A stretch of 64,000 nt of DNA, taken from assembly GCF_010727475.1 (NCBI RefSeq), contig NZ_AP022567.1, forward strand, positions 7,254,001-7,318,000, read 5' to 3'. Shown piece after piece: positions 42,857 through 55,814 of this stretch. The translations under genes and the position numbers were made by a program. The notes below the pieces were generated by a model. The model had not been told where the DNA came from. It made no database searches and saw only the letters and a list, made by a program, of their open reading frames with translations. The number at the start of each line of letters is the position of its first letter. The stretch's first letter is position 1. This stretch comes from Mycolicibacterium mageritense. GTDB lineage: Bacteria > Actinomycetota > Actinomycetes > Mycobacteriales > Mycobacteriaceae.

Positions 42857-43660
42857 ATGACGATTCTTGTGACCGGCGCCACGGGGAACATCGGCAGGCG
42901 CATCGTGGACGAGCTGATTCGCTTGGGCGGCAACGGCATCGGGGAGGTCCGGGCACTCACAAAAAACCCCGCCAAGGCAAACCTGCCCGCGGGGGTCGAG
43001 GTTGTCACCGGCTACCTCGGCGAACCCGAGTCCCTGGACGGGGTCTTCGACGGGGTCGAGCGCATGTATCTGGCTCCGTATCCGCCCACGTTGGCTGCCA
43101 CGCTCGAGCGCATCGAACACGCCGGGGTCGGCTACCTGGTGGCGCTCTCCGGCGGTGCGCACTGGTCCGAATATGCCGACATCGTGCGCGCGTCCGGTCT
43201 CCCCCACACCCAGCTCGGGCCGGGCGAATTCACCGACAACTTCACCATCTGGGCCGAGCAGATCAAGCAGACGGGAACCGTTCGCGAACTCTGCCCGTCG
43301 GTGGTCGAAGCGCCGGTCAGCATGGACGACATCGCCCGTGTCGCCGCGCAACTGCTCGTCGAACCCGCGCGCCACGGCGAGATGCTGGAGCTCACCGGAC
43401 CGGAGGCGCTCAGTCGCGCCGACATCGCCCGCCAGATCGGCGTCGGCATCGGCAGGCCCGTCACCGTCGAGCAGTGCGACCGCGCCGAAGCCGAGGCCAC
43501 GCTGCGGCCCGTCATGGGAGACGCCGCGGCGTGGTATCTCGACACGATCAGCACCAACGAGGAACCGCAGCGGGCCAACCAGCTGGTGGCCGAGCTGACC
43601 GGAACACCCGCGATGTCGGTCGCGCAGTGGGCCGCGCGGAACGCCGACAAGTTCCGTTAG
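42857..43660 (+). CDS. NmrA-like NAD(P)-binding protein
   Basis: 267-residue atypical SDR. The Rossmann motif ILVTGATGNIGRRIV opens the protein, and it lacks the classical YxxxK, consistent with NmrA/YtfG-like quinone-sensing or reductase proteins. It starts at the ATG of MTILVTG; the longer frame upstream is intergenic. It ends 3 bp before the metH stop, convergent. Confidence 0.85.
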   Translation: MTILVTGATGNIGRRIVDELIRLGGNGIGEVRALTKNPAKANLPAGVEVVTGYLGEPESLDGVFDGVERMYLAPYPPTLAATLERIEHAGVGYLVALSGGAHWSEYADIVRASGLPHTQLGPGEFTDNFTIWAEQIKQTGTVRELCPSVVEAPVSMDDIARVAAQLLVEPARHGEMLELTGPEALSRADIARQIGVGIGRPVTVEQCDRAEAEATLRPVMGDAAAWYLDTISTNEEPQRANQLVAELTGTPAMSVAQWAARNADKFR

Positions 43661-43663
43661 GGC

Positions 43664-47431
<3,768 letters not shown>

Positions 47432-47432
47432 A

Positions 47433-47522
47433 TACTCTCCTTCCGTAACGGAAGGCGTCCTTGTCTCTGCCGAGCGTGGCGGATACGGGCAAAAACCCGG
47501 AACCGTTGCAACGCCTCTCGAC
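47433..47522 (-). ncRNA. SAH-riboswitch-like leader of metH
   Basis: In the mRNA sense, GUCGAG (47522-47517) pairs with CUCGGC (47474-47469) to form P1. AGGCGU (47516-47511) can pair with ACGCCU (47458-47453), located 3' of P1, as a pseudoknot. UGCAACGG follows the first pseudoknot strand. This order, and the UGCAA core, matches the S-adenosylhomocysteine riboswitch found upstream of metH and ahcY. CCUUCCG (47455-47449) pairs with CGGAAGG (47445-47439), hiding the Shine-Dalgarno. It shares CCU with the pseudoknot, so ligand binding should free the RBS: an on-switch. Confidence 0.7.
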
Positions 47523-47840
47523 CAGAAGAGTCTACGTTGTCATCCGACAGACGTGTGGACGCCCAACTCGTCGCCGCGATCGGCCAGCCCCACCCGGCGA
47601 TACGCGATCTTGTCGGCAATGTCGTCGTCATCAGGCTAACCAGATTGCAGCGGCACGTATTTCGTATCGGCGGCGCCTGCGCCCGCCGAGCGCGGGTCGT
47701 AGGCGGAACGGTCAGCGGCATTCACATCAACAGGGTAGTCGGTCTATCAAACTGCGCGTTCGCACCGGCGTCCCGGCACGGTGGAACGACCCGCGGCCAC
47801 AAGAGGCTCATCGTCACCACAGAAGGCTTACGCTGAGGAT
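47523..47840. other. divergent metH/PAC2 intergenic region, no gene
   Basis: About 318 bp between the metH leader and the PAC2 gene. Open frames exist on both strands but none is protein-like, and all are low-complexity GC-rich shadows. Promoters of both genes must lie here. AATC- and TATCAAAC-type AT-rich patches near 47600-47640 and 47740-47760 are candidate promoter areas, but no box can be named. Confidence 0.5.
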
Positions 47841-48719
47841 GTGACCTCGCCGTATCCCAGCTCCGGCCGACCCGCCGACCTGCCGGAATTGCAGGACGCC
47901 ATCGTGGTGGCGGCGTTCGAAGGCTGGAACGACGCCGGCGACGCGGCCAGCGACGCACTGGACCACCTGGATGCGATCTGGGAGGCCGAGCAGATCGTCG
48001 AGATCGACGACGAGGCGTACTACGACTACCAGGTGAACCGGCCCGTGATCCGCCAGATCGACGGCGTCACGCGGGAGCTCGTGTGGCCGTCGATGCGGAT
48101 CTCGCACTGCCGTCCCCCGGGCAGCAACCGCGACGTGGTGCTCATGCACGGCGTCGAACCGAACATGCGGTGGCGCACCTTCTGCGCCGAGCTGCTGGCG
48201 ATCGCCGACAAGCTCAACGTGACGACGGTGGTGATCCTGGGGGCGCTGCTGGCCGACACCCCGCACACCCGCCCCGTTCCGGTGTCGGGTGCGGCCTACT
48301 CCTCCGAGTCGGCGAAGTTCTTCGGGCTTGAGGAGACGCGCTACGAAGGCCCGACCGGCATCGCGGGCGTGTTCCAGGATGCGTGCGTGCAGGCCGGGAT
48401 TCCCGCGGTCACGTTCTGGGCGGCCGTGCCGCACTACGTGTCGCAGCCGCCCAATCCCAAGGCGACGGTCGCGCTGCTGCGCAGGGTCGAGGACGTGCTC
48501 GACGTCGAGGTGCCGCTCGCCGACCTGCCCGCCGCGGCCGAGGAATGGGAGCAGGCGGTCACCGAGATGACCACCGAGGACGACGAGATCGCCGAGTACG
48601 TGCAGTCGCTGGAGGAACGCGGCGACGCCGAGGTCGACATGCACGAAGTGCTCGGCAAGATCGACGGGGACGCGTTGGCGGCCGAATTCGAGCGCTACCT
48701 GCGGCGTCGCGGCCGCTGA
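47841..48719 (+). CDS. PAC2-family protein
   Basis: 292 residues, matching Rv2125 in size and order. PAC2 proteins share a fold with proteasome-assembly chaperones and nucleoside phosphorylases. Conserved features are DAIVVAAFEGWNDAGDAASD near the start and VILGALLADTPHTRPVPVSG in the middle. Its proximity to the proteasome locus in this window is suggestive only. The GTG start follows GAGGAT. The C-terminus is acidic and ends LRRRGR. Confidence 0.88.
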   Translation: MTSPYPSSGRPADLPELQDAIVVAAFEGWNDAGDAASDALDHLDAIWEAEQIVEIDDEAYYDYQVNRPVIRQIDGVTRELVWPSMRISHCRPPGSNRDVVLMHGVEPNMRWRTFCAELLAIADKLNVTTVVILGALLADTPHTRPVPVSGAAYSSESAKFFGLEETRYEGPTGIAGVFQDACVQAGIPAVTFWAAVPHYVSQPPNPKATVALLRRVEDVLDVEVPLADLPAAAEEWEQAVTEMTTEDDEIAEYVQSLEERGDAEVDMHEVLGKIDGDALAAEFERYLRRRGR

Positions 48720-48735
48720 GGTATTTCTCGCCGGG

Positions 48736-49614
48736 CTACTTCTCTTCCAGCGCCTCGATGCGCGCGCTGGTCGACCGACCGAGCGCGGCGGCCTCGGCGT
48801 CGAGTTTGGGCAGCAACTCGGGGGTGAACCTGCGGATGTCCCGCTCGCCGAGCGGGCTGGACACCAGCGGCCGGATCCACCGGAAAACCCCGACCCACTC
48901 CGGGCAGTAGATGCGCTTCTTGCGGCCCTCGATGCCCTTGACGAATGCGGCGCCGCACGCGTCAACGGTGGTGGTCCGGTTCAGCGGTGGCGGCAGTTTG
49001 GAGAGCATCTCCCGGAACGCCGACAGGTCCGCCTTGGCGTCCTGCACCAGCGGCGTGTCGATCCAGCTCATGTGCGCCGAGCCGACCTCGACACCGAGGT
49101 GGGCGACCTCCAGGCGCAGCGTGTTGGCGAAGTACTCGGCCCCGGCCTTGGACGCGTGGTAGGCGGCCAGGCCCGGCGCGGAGGTGAACGCCGCAAGTGA
49201 GGACACCACCAGCACATAGCCGCGGCGCGTGATGACCGACGGCAGCGTGGCCCGCACGGTGTTGAAGACGCCGACCACGTTGATGTCGACGACGCGCTTG
49301 AACGCCTCGGGGTCGACCTGCATGACGGAGCCGAAGCTCGCGATGCCCGCGTTGGCCATCACGATGTCGATGCCGCCGAACCGCTCGACCGCCGCATCGG
49401 CGGCCTTCTGCATGGCGGGCAGGTCGCGTACGTCGGCGACGGCTGTCAGTACGTGCTCGTCGCCCAGTTCGGCGGCCAGCGCGGCGAGTGGTTCCTTGTC
49501 CAGATCGGTGAGCACCAGTTTGGCGCCCTTTTTCCGCAACCGCCGGGCCACTTCTTCGCCGACGCCGCGTGCGCCTCCCGTGATGAAGACGACCTTGCCG
49601 TTCACTGTGCTCAT
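48736..49614 (-). CDS. short-chain dehydrogenase/reductase (Rv2129c-like)
   Basis: 292-residue classical SDR. Cofactor loop VFITGGARGVGEEVA, NAG motif MANAGIASFG, catalytic Ser in VVSSLAAFTS and YHASK. The C-terminal extension of about 40 residues (FRWIRPLVSSPLGERDIRRF) is usual in this mycobacterial subfamily. The substrate is unknown. The ATG of MSTVNGK is preferred to a TTG three codons earlier. It lies 22 bp after mshC on the same strand. Confidence 0.88.
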   Translation of the reverse strand: MSTVNGKVVFITGGARGVGEEVARRLRKKGAKLVLTDLDKEPLAALAAELGDEHVLTAVADVRDLPAMQKAADAAVERFGGIDIVMANAGIASFGSVMQVDPEAFKRVVDINVVGVFNTVRATLPSVITRRGYVLVVSSLAAFTSAPGLAAYHASKAGAEYFANTLRLEVAHLGVEVGSAHMSWIDTPLVQDAKADLSAFREMLSKLPPPLNRTTTVDACGAAFVKGIEGRKKRIYCPEWVGVFRWIRPLVSSPLGERDIRRFTPELLPKLDAEAAALGRSTSARIEALEEK

Positions 49615-49636
49615 GGCCGTCAACTTACCGCCGCGG

Positions 49637-50878
49637 TTACCCCAGTTCTATACCCAACAGTGCGTCGACAGCGGTCGCGACGGTCCGGGGCGCCGCCGCG
49701 TCGTGCCCCCCGTAGGTCAACGCATCCTCGACCCAACCATCCACTGCGGCAAGGGCTTTCGGAGTGTCCAGATCGTCCGCGAGGTACTGGCGCACGCGCG
49801 CCACCACATCGGTCGCATCAGGACCGGCCGGCAGCGCGGCTGCGCTGCGCCACCGTGCCAAACGCGCTTCTGCCTCGGCGAGCACCTGATCGCTCCAGAA
49901 CCGGTCCGACCGGTAGTGGCCGGCGAACAAGCCGAGCCGCACCGCCGAAGGATCGACCCCGTCGGCCCGCAGCCGCGACACCAGCACCAGGTTGCCGCGG
50001 CTCTTGCTCATCTTGTGCCCGTCCCAGCCGATCATGCCGGCGTGCACGTAGTGGCGGGCGAATCGCCGCTCCCCCGTGGCGGATTCGGCATGGGCGGCCG
50101 AGAACTCGTGGTGCGGGAAGATGAGGTCGCTACCGCCGCCCTGGATGTCCAGGCCGGTGCCGATGCGGGTCAGCGCGATCGCCGAACACTCCACATGCCA
50201 GCCGGGGCGGCCGGGACCGAACGGCGACGGCCAGCTGGGCTCGCCGGGACGCTCGGCGCGCCACAGCAACGCGTCGAGTTCGTCGGCCTTGCCTGCGCGG
50301 TCAGGGTCGCCGCCGCGCTCGCCGAACAGCCGCAGCATGGTTTCGCGGTCGTAGCCGGATTCGTAGCCGAACTGCACGGTGGCGTCGGCCCGGTAGTACA
50401 CGTCGGGATACTCGGCGTCGTCCACGACGTAGGCCGCGCCCGAGGCCAGCAGCTTCTCGACCATCTCGACCACTTCGTCGATGGCCTCGGTGGCCGCCAC
50501 GTAGTCGCGCGGCGGCACCACCCGCAACGCGGTCATGTCCTCGCGGAACAACTGGGTCTCGCGATCCCCCAGCTCGCGCCAGTCCAGGCCGTCGCGGGCG
50601 GCCCGCTCGAACAGCGGGTCGTCGACATCGGTGATGTTCTGCACGTAGTGCACGTGATGCCCGGCGTCCAGCCACAGCCGGTGCACCAGGTCGAACGTCA
50701 GATACGTGGCGGCGTGACCGAGGTGGGTCGCGTCGTACGGGGTGACACCGCACACGTACATCGTGGCGGTGGGGCCTGGCGAGACCGGGCGGATCTGCCG
50801 GTCGGCGCTGTCGTAGAGCCGCAACTGGGGGCCCTGCCCCGGCAGTACCGGGATGGTCGGCGCCGGCCATGCTTGCAT
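49637..50878 (-). CDS. mshC: cysteine:glucosaminyl-inositol ligase MshC
   Basis: 413 residues. ATP-dependent ligation of cysteine to GlcN-Ins in mycothiol synthesis, an enzyme related to cysteinyl-tRNA synthetase. Signature motifs are HLGHA (in YDATHLGHAATY), the zinc Cys of MYVCGVTPYD, HVECSAIAL and the adenylation loop KMSKSRGN. It begins MQAWPAPTIPVLPG as in mycobacterial MshC. It lacks the anticodon-binding domain of true CysRS, which separates it from cysS. Confidence 0.95.
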   Translation of the reverse strand: MQAWPAPTIPVLPGQGPQLRLYDSADRQIRPVSPGPTATMYVCGVTPYDATHLGHAATYLTFDLVHRLWLDAGHHVHYVQNITDVDDPLFERAARDGLDWRELGDRETQLFREDMTALRVVPPRDYVAATEAIDEVVEMVEKLLASGAAYVVDDAEYPDVYYRADATVQFGYESGYDRETMLRLFGERGGDPDRAGKADELDALLWRAERPGEPSWPSPFGPGRPGWHVECSAIALTRIGTGLDIQGGGSDLIFPHHEFSAAHAESATGERRFARHYVHAGMIGWDGHKMSKSRGNLVLVSRLRADGVDPSAVRLGLFAGHYRSDRFWSDQVLAEAEARLARWRSAAALPAGPDATDVVARVRQYLADDLDTPKALAAVDGWVEDALTYGGHDAAAPRTVATAVDALLGIELG

Positions 50879-50986
50879 GGTCTCGACTCTAAGGTGCTCG
50901 CTCAGATCGGCCTCCCGCCGGTCAGTACCACGCAGTTCAAAGAGACAGACAACGATGCACTCCGATCCATTCCCGATCCACCGGAA

Positions 50987-51745
50987 TCAGGCCGCACCGA
51001 TCGCGTCGAGCAGCACGGGCGCCAGTTCGGGGCGGCACATCACGAAGTCCGGCAGGTACGGGTCGGCCCGGTTGTACACGAGCTCGGAGCCGTCGAGGCG
51101 CGACGCGTGCAGCCCCGCGGCCAGCACCACCCCGGCAGGCGCCGCCGAATCCCATTCCCACTGGCCGCCGGCGTGGATGTAGGCGTCGACATCGCCGCGC
51201 ACCACCGCCATGGCCTTGGCCCCGGCCGACCCGATGCGCACCATCCGGAAGTCGAGGCGCTCCCGCATGCGCCACAGCACCGCGGGCGGCCGGTTGGAGC
51301 TCGCGGTGATCAGGATCGGACCGTCGCTTCGGGGTGCGGGTGGGGTAACGGTGTCGCTGCGGTACACCTCACCGCGGGCCGGAAGAGCCACCACGGCGTC
51401 GGTGAGGCCGGGCCCGCCGATCCGGTGCCGCTGCCACAGCGCGATGTGCACGGCCCAGTCCTCCCGGCCGGGCAGTGAGAACTCCCGGGTGCCGTCGACG
51501 GGGTCGACGATCCACACCCGGTCGGCGTCGACGCGCGCGAGGTCGTCGACGGCCTCCTCGCTGAGCACCGCGTCGCCCGGTCGCGCCTGCGCCAAGCGAT
51601 CCAGGATCAGGGCGTTGGACCGCCGGTCGCCCTCGTCGCCGAGGTAGTACGGGTCGTAGAAACCGATCTCCTCGCGGACACCGATGAGCAGCTCTCCGGC
51701 CTCCTCGGCCACGGCGGCAGCCAGGTCGGCATCGGTCGAGTGCAT
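50987..51745 (-). CDS. cysQ: 3'-phosphoadenosine 5'-phosphate phosphatase CysQ
   Basis: 252-residue inositol-monophosphatase-fold enzyme. Metal-binding motifs: Glu in LSEEAVDD, WIVDPVDGTREF (DPxDGT) and WEWDSAAPAG. It hydrolyses PAP, the by-product of sulfate assimilation and sulfation, and may also act on fructose-1,6-bisphosphate or inositol phosphates. It lies upstream of mshC on the same strand, separated by 108 bp without a gene. Confidence 0.93.
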   Translation of the reverse strand: MHSTDADLAAAVAEEAGELLIGVREEIGFYDPYYLGDEGDRRSNALILDRLAQARPGDAVLSEEAVDDLARVDADRVWIVDPVDGTREFSLPGREDWAVHIALWQRHRIGGPGLTDAVVALPARGEVYRSDTVTPPAPRSDGPILITASSNRPPAVLWRMRERLDFRMVRIGSAGAKAMAVVRGDVDAYIHAGGQWEWDSAAPAGVVLAAGLHASRLDGSELVYNRADPYLPDFVMCRPELAPVLLDAIGAA

Positions 51746-51855
51746 ACAACAAGTATCTGTGCCGCCGAATCGCCGAGCAGCGCCGGGTTGGCCCGATGCC
51801 GGATTCGGGGCGGAAATTGGTGCCAGGGCCGGGCTCGGGACGCCGTTAGATTCGA

Positions 51856-52509
51856 ATGATGAGTTTGCCGGAGCCCCTCAGAAGCACCCTGAGCGAATAT
51901 GTGCGGCCCTACCTGGCGGCAGGCTTCTGGGATCTCGACGACGTCACGTGTTGGGCGTTCGACCATGCCGAGGGTCTCGAGGAGCACCGCGACGAGGTCA
52001 CCGCCCTGGTCCGCGCGATGTGGCAGGACCGACTCGTCGAGCAGGCCCAGTGGCCCGACACGGGCGACTACGGTCGCCTGCAAAGCGTCTTCGAGCAACT
52101 GGAATCGGAATCGATCGTGGCTCGAATGTGCTTCTCCTGCTGTGGAACCTGCGCCTACCACGACATCGCGAGCGAGGCGACGTGGGTTGCGGACGGCGGC
52201 ATCCGCGAGATCGGCTACGTGTACTTCCATCAACAGGACGCGTACGAACTCGGCTACCCCGAGCCGGCGGTGTACCTGGGCTTCGGCTCGTTCAACCCCC
52301 ACCCCGCGTTGCCCGAGGCGATCCGCAGCGCCGCGACCGCAGGCGACGAAGCCGCGATGGACGAGGCGCTCGCGCAGACCGACGTCATGGTCGGCACGCG
52401 CGTCGTCGAAATCGCCACGGGCCATGGGCTGTCGGTCACCTGGTCGGGGTCGGCCGCCGAACGCATCGAGGTGCGCCTGCCCCAGTGGCGCAAGCCGTTA
52501 CCGCAGTAG
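51856..52509 (+). CDS. DUF6891-like hypothetical protein
   Basis: 217 residues from the first of two adjacent ATGs. No signal peptide or membrane segment. A Cys cluster (MCFSCCGTCAYHDIA) sits at about residues 92-106 and could bind metal. The later part has aromatic strands (YVYFHQQDAYELGY). I do not recognise an enzymatic function; the pattern fits a small family of actinobacterial hypothetical proteins. It is divergent from cysQ across 110 bp and convergent with the SCO1664-like gene. Confidence 0.7.
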   Translation: MMSLPEPLRSTLSEYVRPYLAAGFWDLDDVTCWAFDHAEGLEEHRDEVTALVRAMWQDRLVEQAQWPDTGDYGRLQSVFEQLESESIVARMCFSCCGTCAYHDIASEATWVADGGIREIGYVYFHQQDAYELGYPEPAVYLGFGSFNPHPALPEAIRSAATAGDEAAMDEALAQTDVMVGTRVVEIATGHGLSVTWSGSAAERIEVRLPQWRKPLPQ

Positions 52510-52512
52510 GCG

Positions 52513-53337
52513 CTAAAACGCGGGCCAAGGAATGGGCCTGCGCCGGTCCGGCGTGGGCATCACGGGATTGTCCAGCAGCGCAACGATTCTCGCGCGCAAG
52601 GCGGCGATCTCGGCCCGCGTGATGTGCCCGCGCAACTGCTCGTCGAGTTCGGCGAAGCCGTCACGCAGCGCCGCGACATCGGCCAGCGTTTCATCGTCGA
52701 CAGGTTTGCCCGCCCAGCCCCACAGCACCGTACGCAGCTTGTCCTCGACGTGCAGGCTCACGCCATGGTCGACGCCGTAGACGTGGTGGTCGACGCCGCA
52801 GAGGACGTGGCCGCCCTTGCGGTCGGCATTGTTGATGAGCACGTCGAACACCGCCAGCCGGAACAGCCGCGGATCGTCGGCGTGCACCAGGGTCACTTCG
52901 TCGCCGCGGTAGTCGTAGGCCTGCAGGATCGGCAGGAACCCCGGCGGAATGTGGCCCGCCGGAAGCAGATCGACCAGATCCGGGCCGGCATCGGGCACGT
53001 CGTCCGCCTCGGCGGTGTCACCTGGTTGGTCGACCCACAGCTGGAGCATGCCCGGTCCGGCGGGGCCGTCACGGATGATGGTGTGAGGCACGACATTCCA
53101 GCCGAGCGCGGCAGAGACCAGGTATGCGCTCAGCTCGCGGCCGGCCAGCGTGCCGTCCGGGAAGTCCCACAGCGGCGCCTCGCCCCGCACGGGCTTGTAC
53201 ACACAATGCACCTGCCGGTCGTCGAGTTGGGCCTCGCACAGGAAGGTGGCGTTGCTGGCCGAACGGATCCGGCCGATCACCGTCAACTCACCGTGGGAGA
53301 GAACCTCGCCGTCGCGGCCGCTAGCCGTCGGCGTCAT
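52513..53337 (-). CDS. SCO1664-family (PI3/4-kinase-like) protein
   Basis: 274 residues. Resembles the SCO1664 family of kinase-fold proteins: VYKPVRGEAPLWDFPDGTLA near residue 50, the loop VLINNADRKGGHVL and GVDHGVSLHVEDKLRTVLWG further on, which correspond to the catalytic and metal-binding loops of PI3/4-kinase-like folds. Activity is untested. The start is set at the second of two ATGs after GGAGGGG, overlapping the end of the DUF3090 gene by 17 nt. It matches Rv2133c in order. Confidence 0.82.
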   Translation of the reverse strand: MTPTASGRDGEVLSHGELTVIGRIRSASNATFLCEAQLDDRQVHCVYKPVRGEAPLWDFPDGTLAGRELSAYLVSAALGWNVVPHTIIRDGPAGPGMLQLWVDQPGDTAEADDVPDAGPDLVDLLPAGHIPPGFLPILQAYDYRGDEVTLVHADDPRLFRLAVFDVLINNADRKGGHVLCGVDHHVYGVDHGVSLHVEDKLRTVLWGWAGKPVDDETLADVAALRDGFAELDEQLRGHITRAEIAALRARIVALLDNPVMPTPDRRRPIPWPAF

Positions 53338-53908
53338 CATCCCCTCCGGCCACCTCGCCCCGCCGGTAGCCGTTGGTGCGGACACAGATGTGACCGTCGG
53401 GATCCAGCGGTTCGTCACACAGCGGGCACGGCGGCCGGCCGGCCGAGATCACCCGGTTGGACCGCGTGGCGAATTCCCTGGCCGACTCGGGGGTGAGGAA
53501 AACCCGCACGGCGTCCGGGCCCTCCTCGGCGTCGTCGAGCACCACCGACGCGTCGAACTCGGCATCGGAAACCGCGAGCAGCTCGACCACGATGGTCTGC
53601 GCCTCCGAATCCCAGCCCAGCCCCATGGTTCCGACCCGGAACTCGGCGTCCACCGGTGTGATGAGCGGCCGCAGGTCGGCCACCTCGCCCGTGTCGGGCG
53701 GGATGGGCGTGCCGAACCGGCGGTTGATCTCGAGCAACAGCGCGGCGATCCGTTCGGCGAGCACCGCAACCTGCTGCTTCTCCAGGACGACGGAGATCAC
53801 CCGTTTGTCGTGGACGGCCTGCAGGTAGAACGTCCGGTTACCGGGTTGGCCGACCGTCCCGGCCACGAAGCGGTCGGGGGTGCGGAAGACGTGAATTGCG
53901 CGGGCCAT
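53321..53908 (-). CDS. DUF3090 family protein
   Basis: 195 residues, matching Rv2134c. It starts MARAIHVFRTPDRFVAGTVG and has a C-terminal Cys knuckle CPLCDEPLDPDGHIC that looks like a zinc ribbon. Function unknown. The gene order DUF3090-SCO1664-like with a histidine phosphatase upstream is conserved in actinobacteria. RBS GGGAGGAG precedes the ATG. Confidence 0.87.
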   Translation of the reverse strand: MARAIHVFRTPDRFVAGTVGQPGNRTFYLQAVHDKRVISVVLEKQQVAVLAERIAALLLEINRRFGTPIPPDTGEVADLRPLITPVDAEFRVGTMGLGWDSEAQTIVVELLAVSDAEFDASVVLDDAEEGPDAVRVFLTPESAREFATRSNRVISAGRPPCPLCDEPLDPDGHICVRTNGYRRGEVAGGDDDADG

Positions 53909-53943
53909 GGCTCCTCCCAAAATACCGGTAGCGGCGCCGCGGG

Positions 53944-54615
53944 TCAGTCGGTGGACCCACCGACGACCGCGTCGGTGGCCGGCTTCGCGGCAAGCCCGGC
54001 GCTCAGTTGCGGACCGGTGTGGTTGATGTGCACGACGAACGGCCTCAGGTCGGTGTAGCGAATCACACTCATCGACGCCGGGTCGGCGGTGATGCGCTGG
54101 AAGCCGTCGAGGTGGATACCGAGGGCGTCGGCCAGCACCGCCTTGATCACGTCGCCGTGCGTGCACGCGACCCAGAGCACGTCGGCCTCATGCTCCTCGG
54201 ACAGCGCGCGGTCGGTCTCGCGGATCGCGGCGACTGCACGCGCCTGCACCTGGGCCAGCCCCTCGCCGTCGGGGAACACCGCGGCCCCGGGCTGCGCCTG
54301 CACCACCTTCCACAGCGGTTCTTTGACCAGATCGGCGATCTTGCGCCCCGTCCAGCTGCCGTAATCGACCTCGGTCAGGCGGTCTTCGACGATCGGCCGC
54401 AGCCCGAGCGCGGCGGCCAGCGGCTCGACCGTGCGTTCGCAGCGCAGCAACGGTGACCGCACGATCGCGCGCACGGGCAGCTCGCCGATCCGGTCCACCA
54501 CGGCCGAGGCCTGCTCGAGCCCGCGCTCGTCGAGATCCACGCCCTCGGACCGGCCCGCGAGGGTGTGTGCGGTGTTGGAGGTCGAGCGGCCGTGCCGCAG
54601 CAGGATGACGGTCAT
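53944..54615 (-). CDS. histidine phosphatase family protein
   Basis: 223 residues. The phosphohistidine motif is VILLRHGRSTSN (His8 and flanking Arg residues), with the second catalytic His in VACTHGDVIKA and a conserved Glu in LTEVDYGSWTGR. It is an acid phosphatase/phosphoglycerate-mutase-like hydrolase, matching Rv2135c. Its ATG overlaps the uppP stop by four bases, so it may be coupled to lipid-carrier recycling, though this is not shown. Confidence 0.9.
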   Translation of the reverse strand: MTVILLRHGRSTSNTAHTLAGRSEGVDLDERGLEQASAVVDRIGELPVRAIVRSPLLRCERTVEPLAAALGLRPIVEDRLTEVDYGSWTGRKIADLVKEPLWKVVQAQPGAAVFPDGEGLAQVQARAVAAIRETDRALSEEHEADVLWVACTHGDVIKAVLADALGIHLDGFQRITADPASMSVIRYTDLRPFVVHINHTGPQLSAGLAAKPATDAVVGGSTD

Positions 54616-55460
54616 TGTGCCGCCATCACGCCGGTGCCCAGCAGCGTGAGCACCACCACACCGAGCACCACGCGGTACCCGACGAACCAGTACATGCTGT
54701 GCGACACCAGGAATCGCAGGAACCACGCGATCGCGGCGAAGCCGACCACGAACGCGATCACGGTGGCGACCAGCAACTGTGGGCCGCTGGCGCTCATGCC
54801 CTCCCCGACCGGGTGGAACGCGTCGGGCAGCGAGAACAAGCCGGACGCGAACACCGCGGGAATGGCCAGCAGGAACCCGAACCGGGCCGCGAGCTCGCGG
54901 TCCAGGCCGAGGAACAGACCCGCGCTGATGGTCGCGCCGGAGCGCGAGACGCCGGGAACCAGGGCCAGGCACTGGGCCAGGCCGACGACGACGCTGTCGC
55001 GCCACGTGAGCCGCTCGACGTCGCGGGTCTGGCGACCGAAGTACTCGGCCGCGGCGATCACCGCGGAGAACACGATGAGCGCCGATGCCACCAGCCACAG
55101 ATTGCGTGCACCGGTGCGGATCTCGTCCTTGAACAGCAGACCGAAAACCCCGATCGGGATGCTGCCGATGATGACGTACCAGCCCAGCCGGTAATCGGCG
55201 TTGCGGTGTGCGGCGACGAACAGGCCGTTGAACCAGGCAGTGATGATCCGCCAGATGTCCCGCGCGAAATAGACCAGCACTGCCAGTTCGGTGCCGAGCT
55301 GGGTTACCGCGGTGAACGAGGCACCCGCGTCGTCGTCGAAGAACAACCGCGAGGTGATCGCGAGATGCCCGGAGGACGACACCGGGAGAAACTCGGTGAG
55401 GCCCTGCACGATCGAGAGCACGATCACTTGCAGCCACGACATGGCCGGGACGTCAGTCAC
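54612..55460 (-). CDS. uppP: undecaprenyl-diphosphatase UppP
   Basis: 282-residue integral membrane phosphatase recycling the polyprenyl lipid carrier of cell-wall synthesis; loss of it often gives bacitracin sensitivity. Signature motifs GLTEFLPVSSSGHL in the first helix and PGVSRSGATISAGLFLGLDR later. About eight hydrophobic segments. A GTG start gives the TDVPAMSW opening seen in Rv2136c; an ATG six codons in is an alternative. Confidence 0.95.
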   Translation of the reverse strand: MTDVPAMSWLQVIVLSIVQGLTEFLPVSSSGHLAITSRLFFDDDAGASFTAVTQLGTELAVLVYFARDIWRIITAWFNGLFVAAHRNADYRLGWYVIIGSIPIGVFGLLFKDEIRTGARNLWLVASALIVFSAVIAAAEYFGRQTRDVERLTWRDSVVVGLAQCLALVPGVSRSGATISAGLFLGLDRELAARFGFLLAIPAVFASGLFSLPDAFHPVGEGMSASGPQLLVATVIAFVVGFAAIAWFLRFLVSHSMYWFVGYRVVLGVVVLTLLGTGVMAAQ

Positions 55461-55487
55461 GACGACGACCGTACCGTGAGGGAAATG

Positions 55488-55811
55488 TCAGCGAGCTGTG
55501 CGCGGTACGGGCTGCGCGTCGGCGACCGCGTCGCGCACCGTGGCGGACAGGCTCCGTTCGTCGGTGAGGTCGATGTCGGTCAGTTTGCGGGTGGCGACGG
55601 CCACCACGTCCTCTTCGCCGGGAACCGGGCCCGACAGCCGCGGGCGGTACACCTCGACGAGCAGCTGCTGTCGCTCGATGTGGAAGGAAAATGTCCGGCC
55701 ATCGCCGACTTGGCCAAATCCGCTGGCGTGTACACCAGTGGAAATGTCTTCGATAGCAAATTCCCGGCTACCCAATTCCCGGTCTGCGGAGAGGGTCATG
55801 ATTCGCACCAT
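55488..55811 (-). CDS. conserved hypothetical protein (Rv2137c-like)
   Basis: About 107 residues from MVRIMTLSADREL. No recognised domain; the sequence suggests a small soluble alpha/beta protein (STGVHASGFGQVGDGRTFSF). It precedes uppP on the same strand by 27 bp. The start is uncertain: an ATG four codons later and longer forms to 55859 are possible, but the latter would include the palindrome at 55815-55828. Confidence 0.65.
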   Translation of the reverse strand: MVRIMTLSADRELGSREFAIEDISTGVHASGFGQVGDGRTFSFHIERQQLLVEVYRPRLSGPVPGEEDVVAVATRKLTDIDLTDERSLSATVRDAVADAQPVPRTAR

Positions 55812-55814
55812 ACT

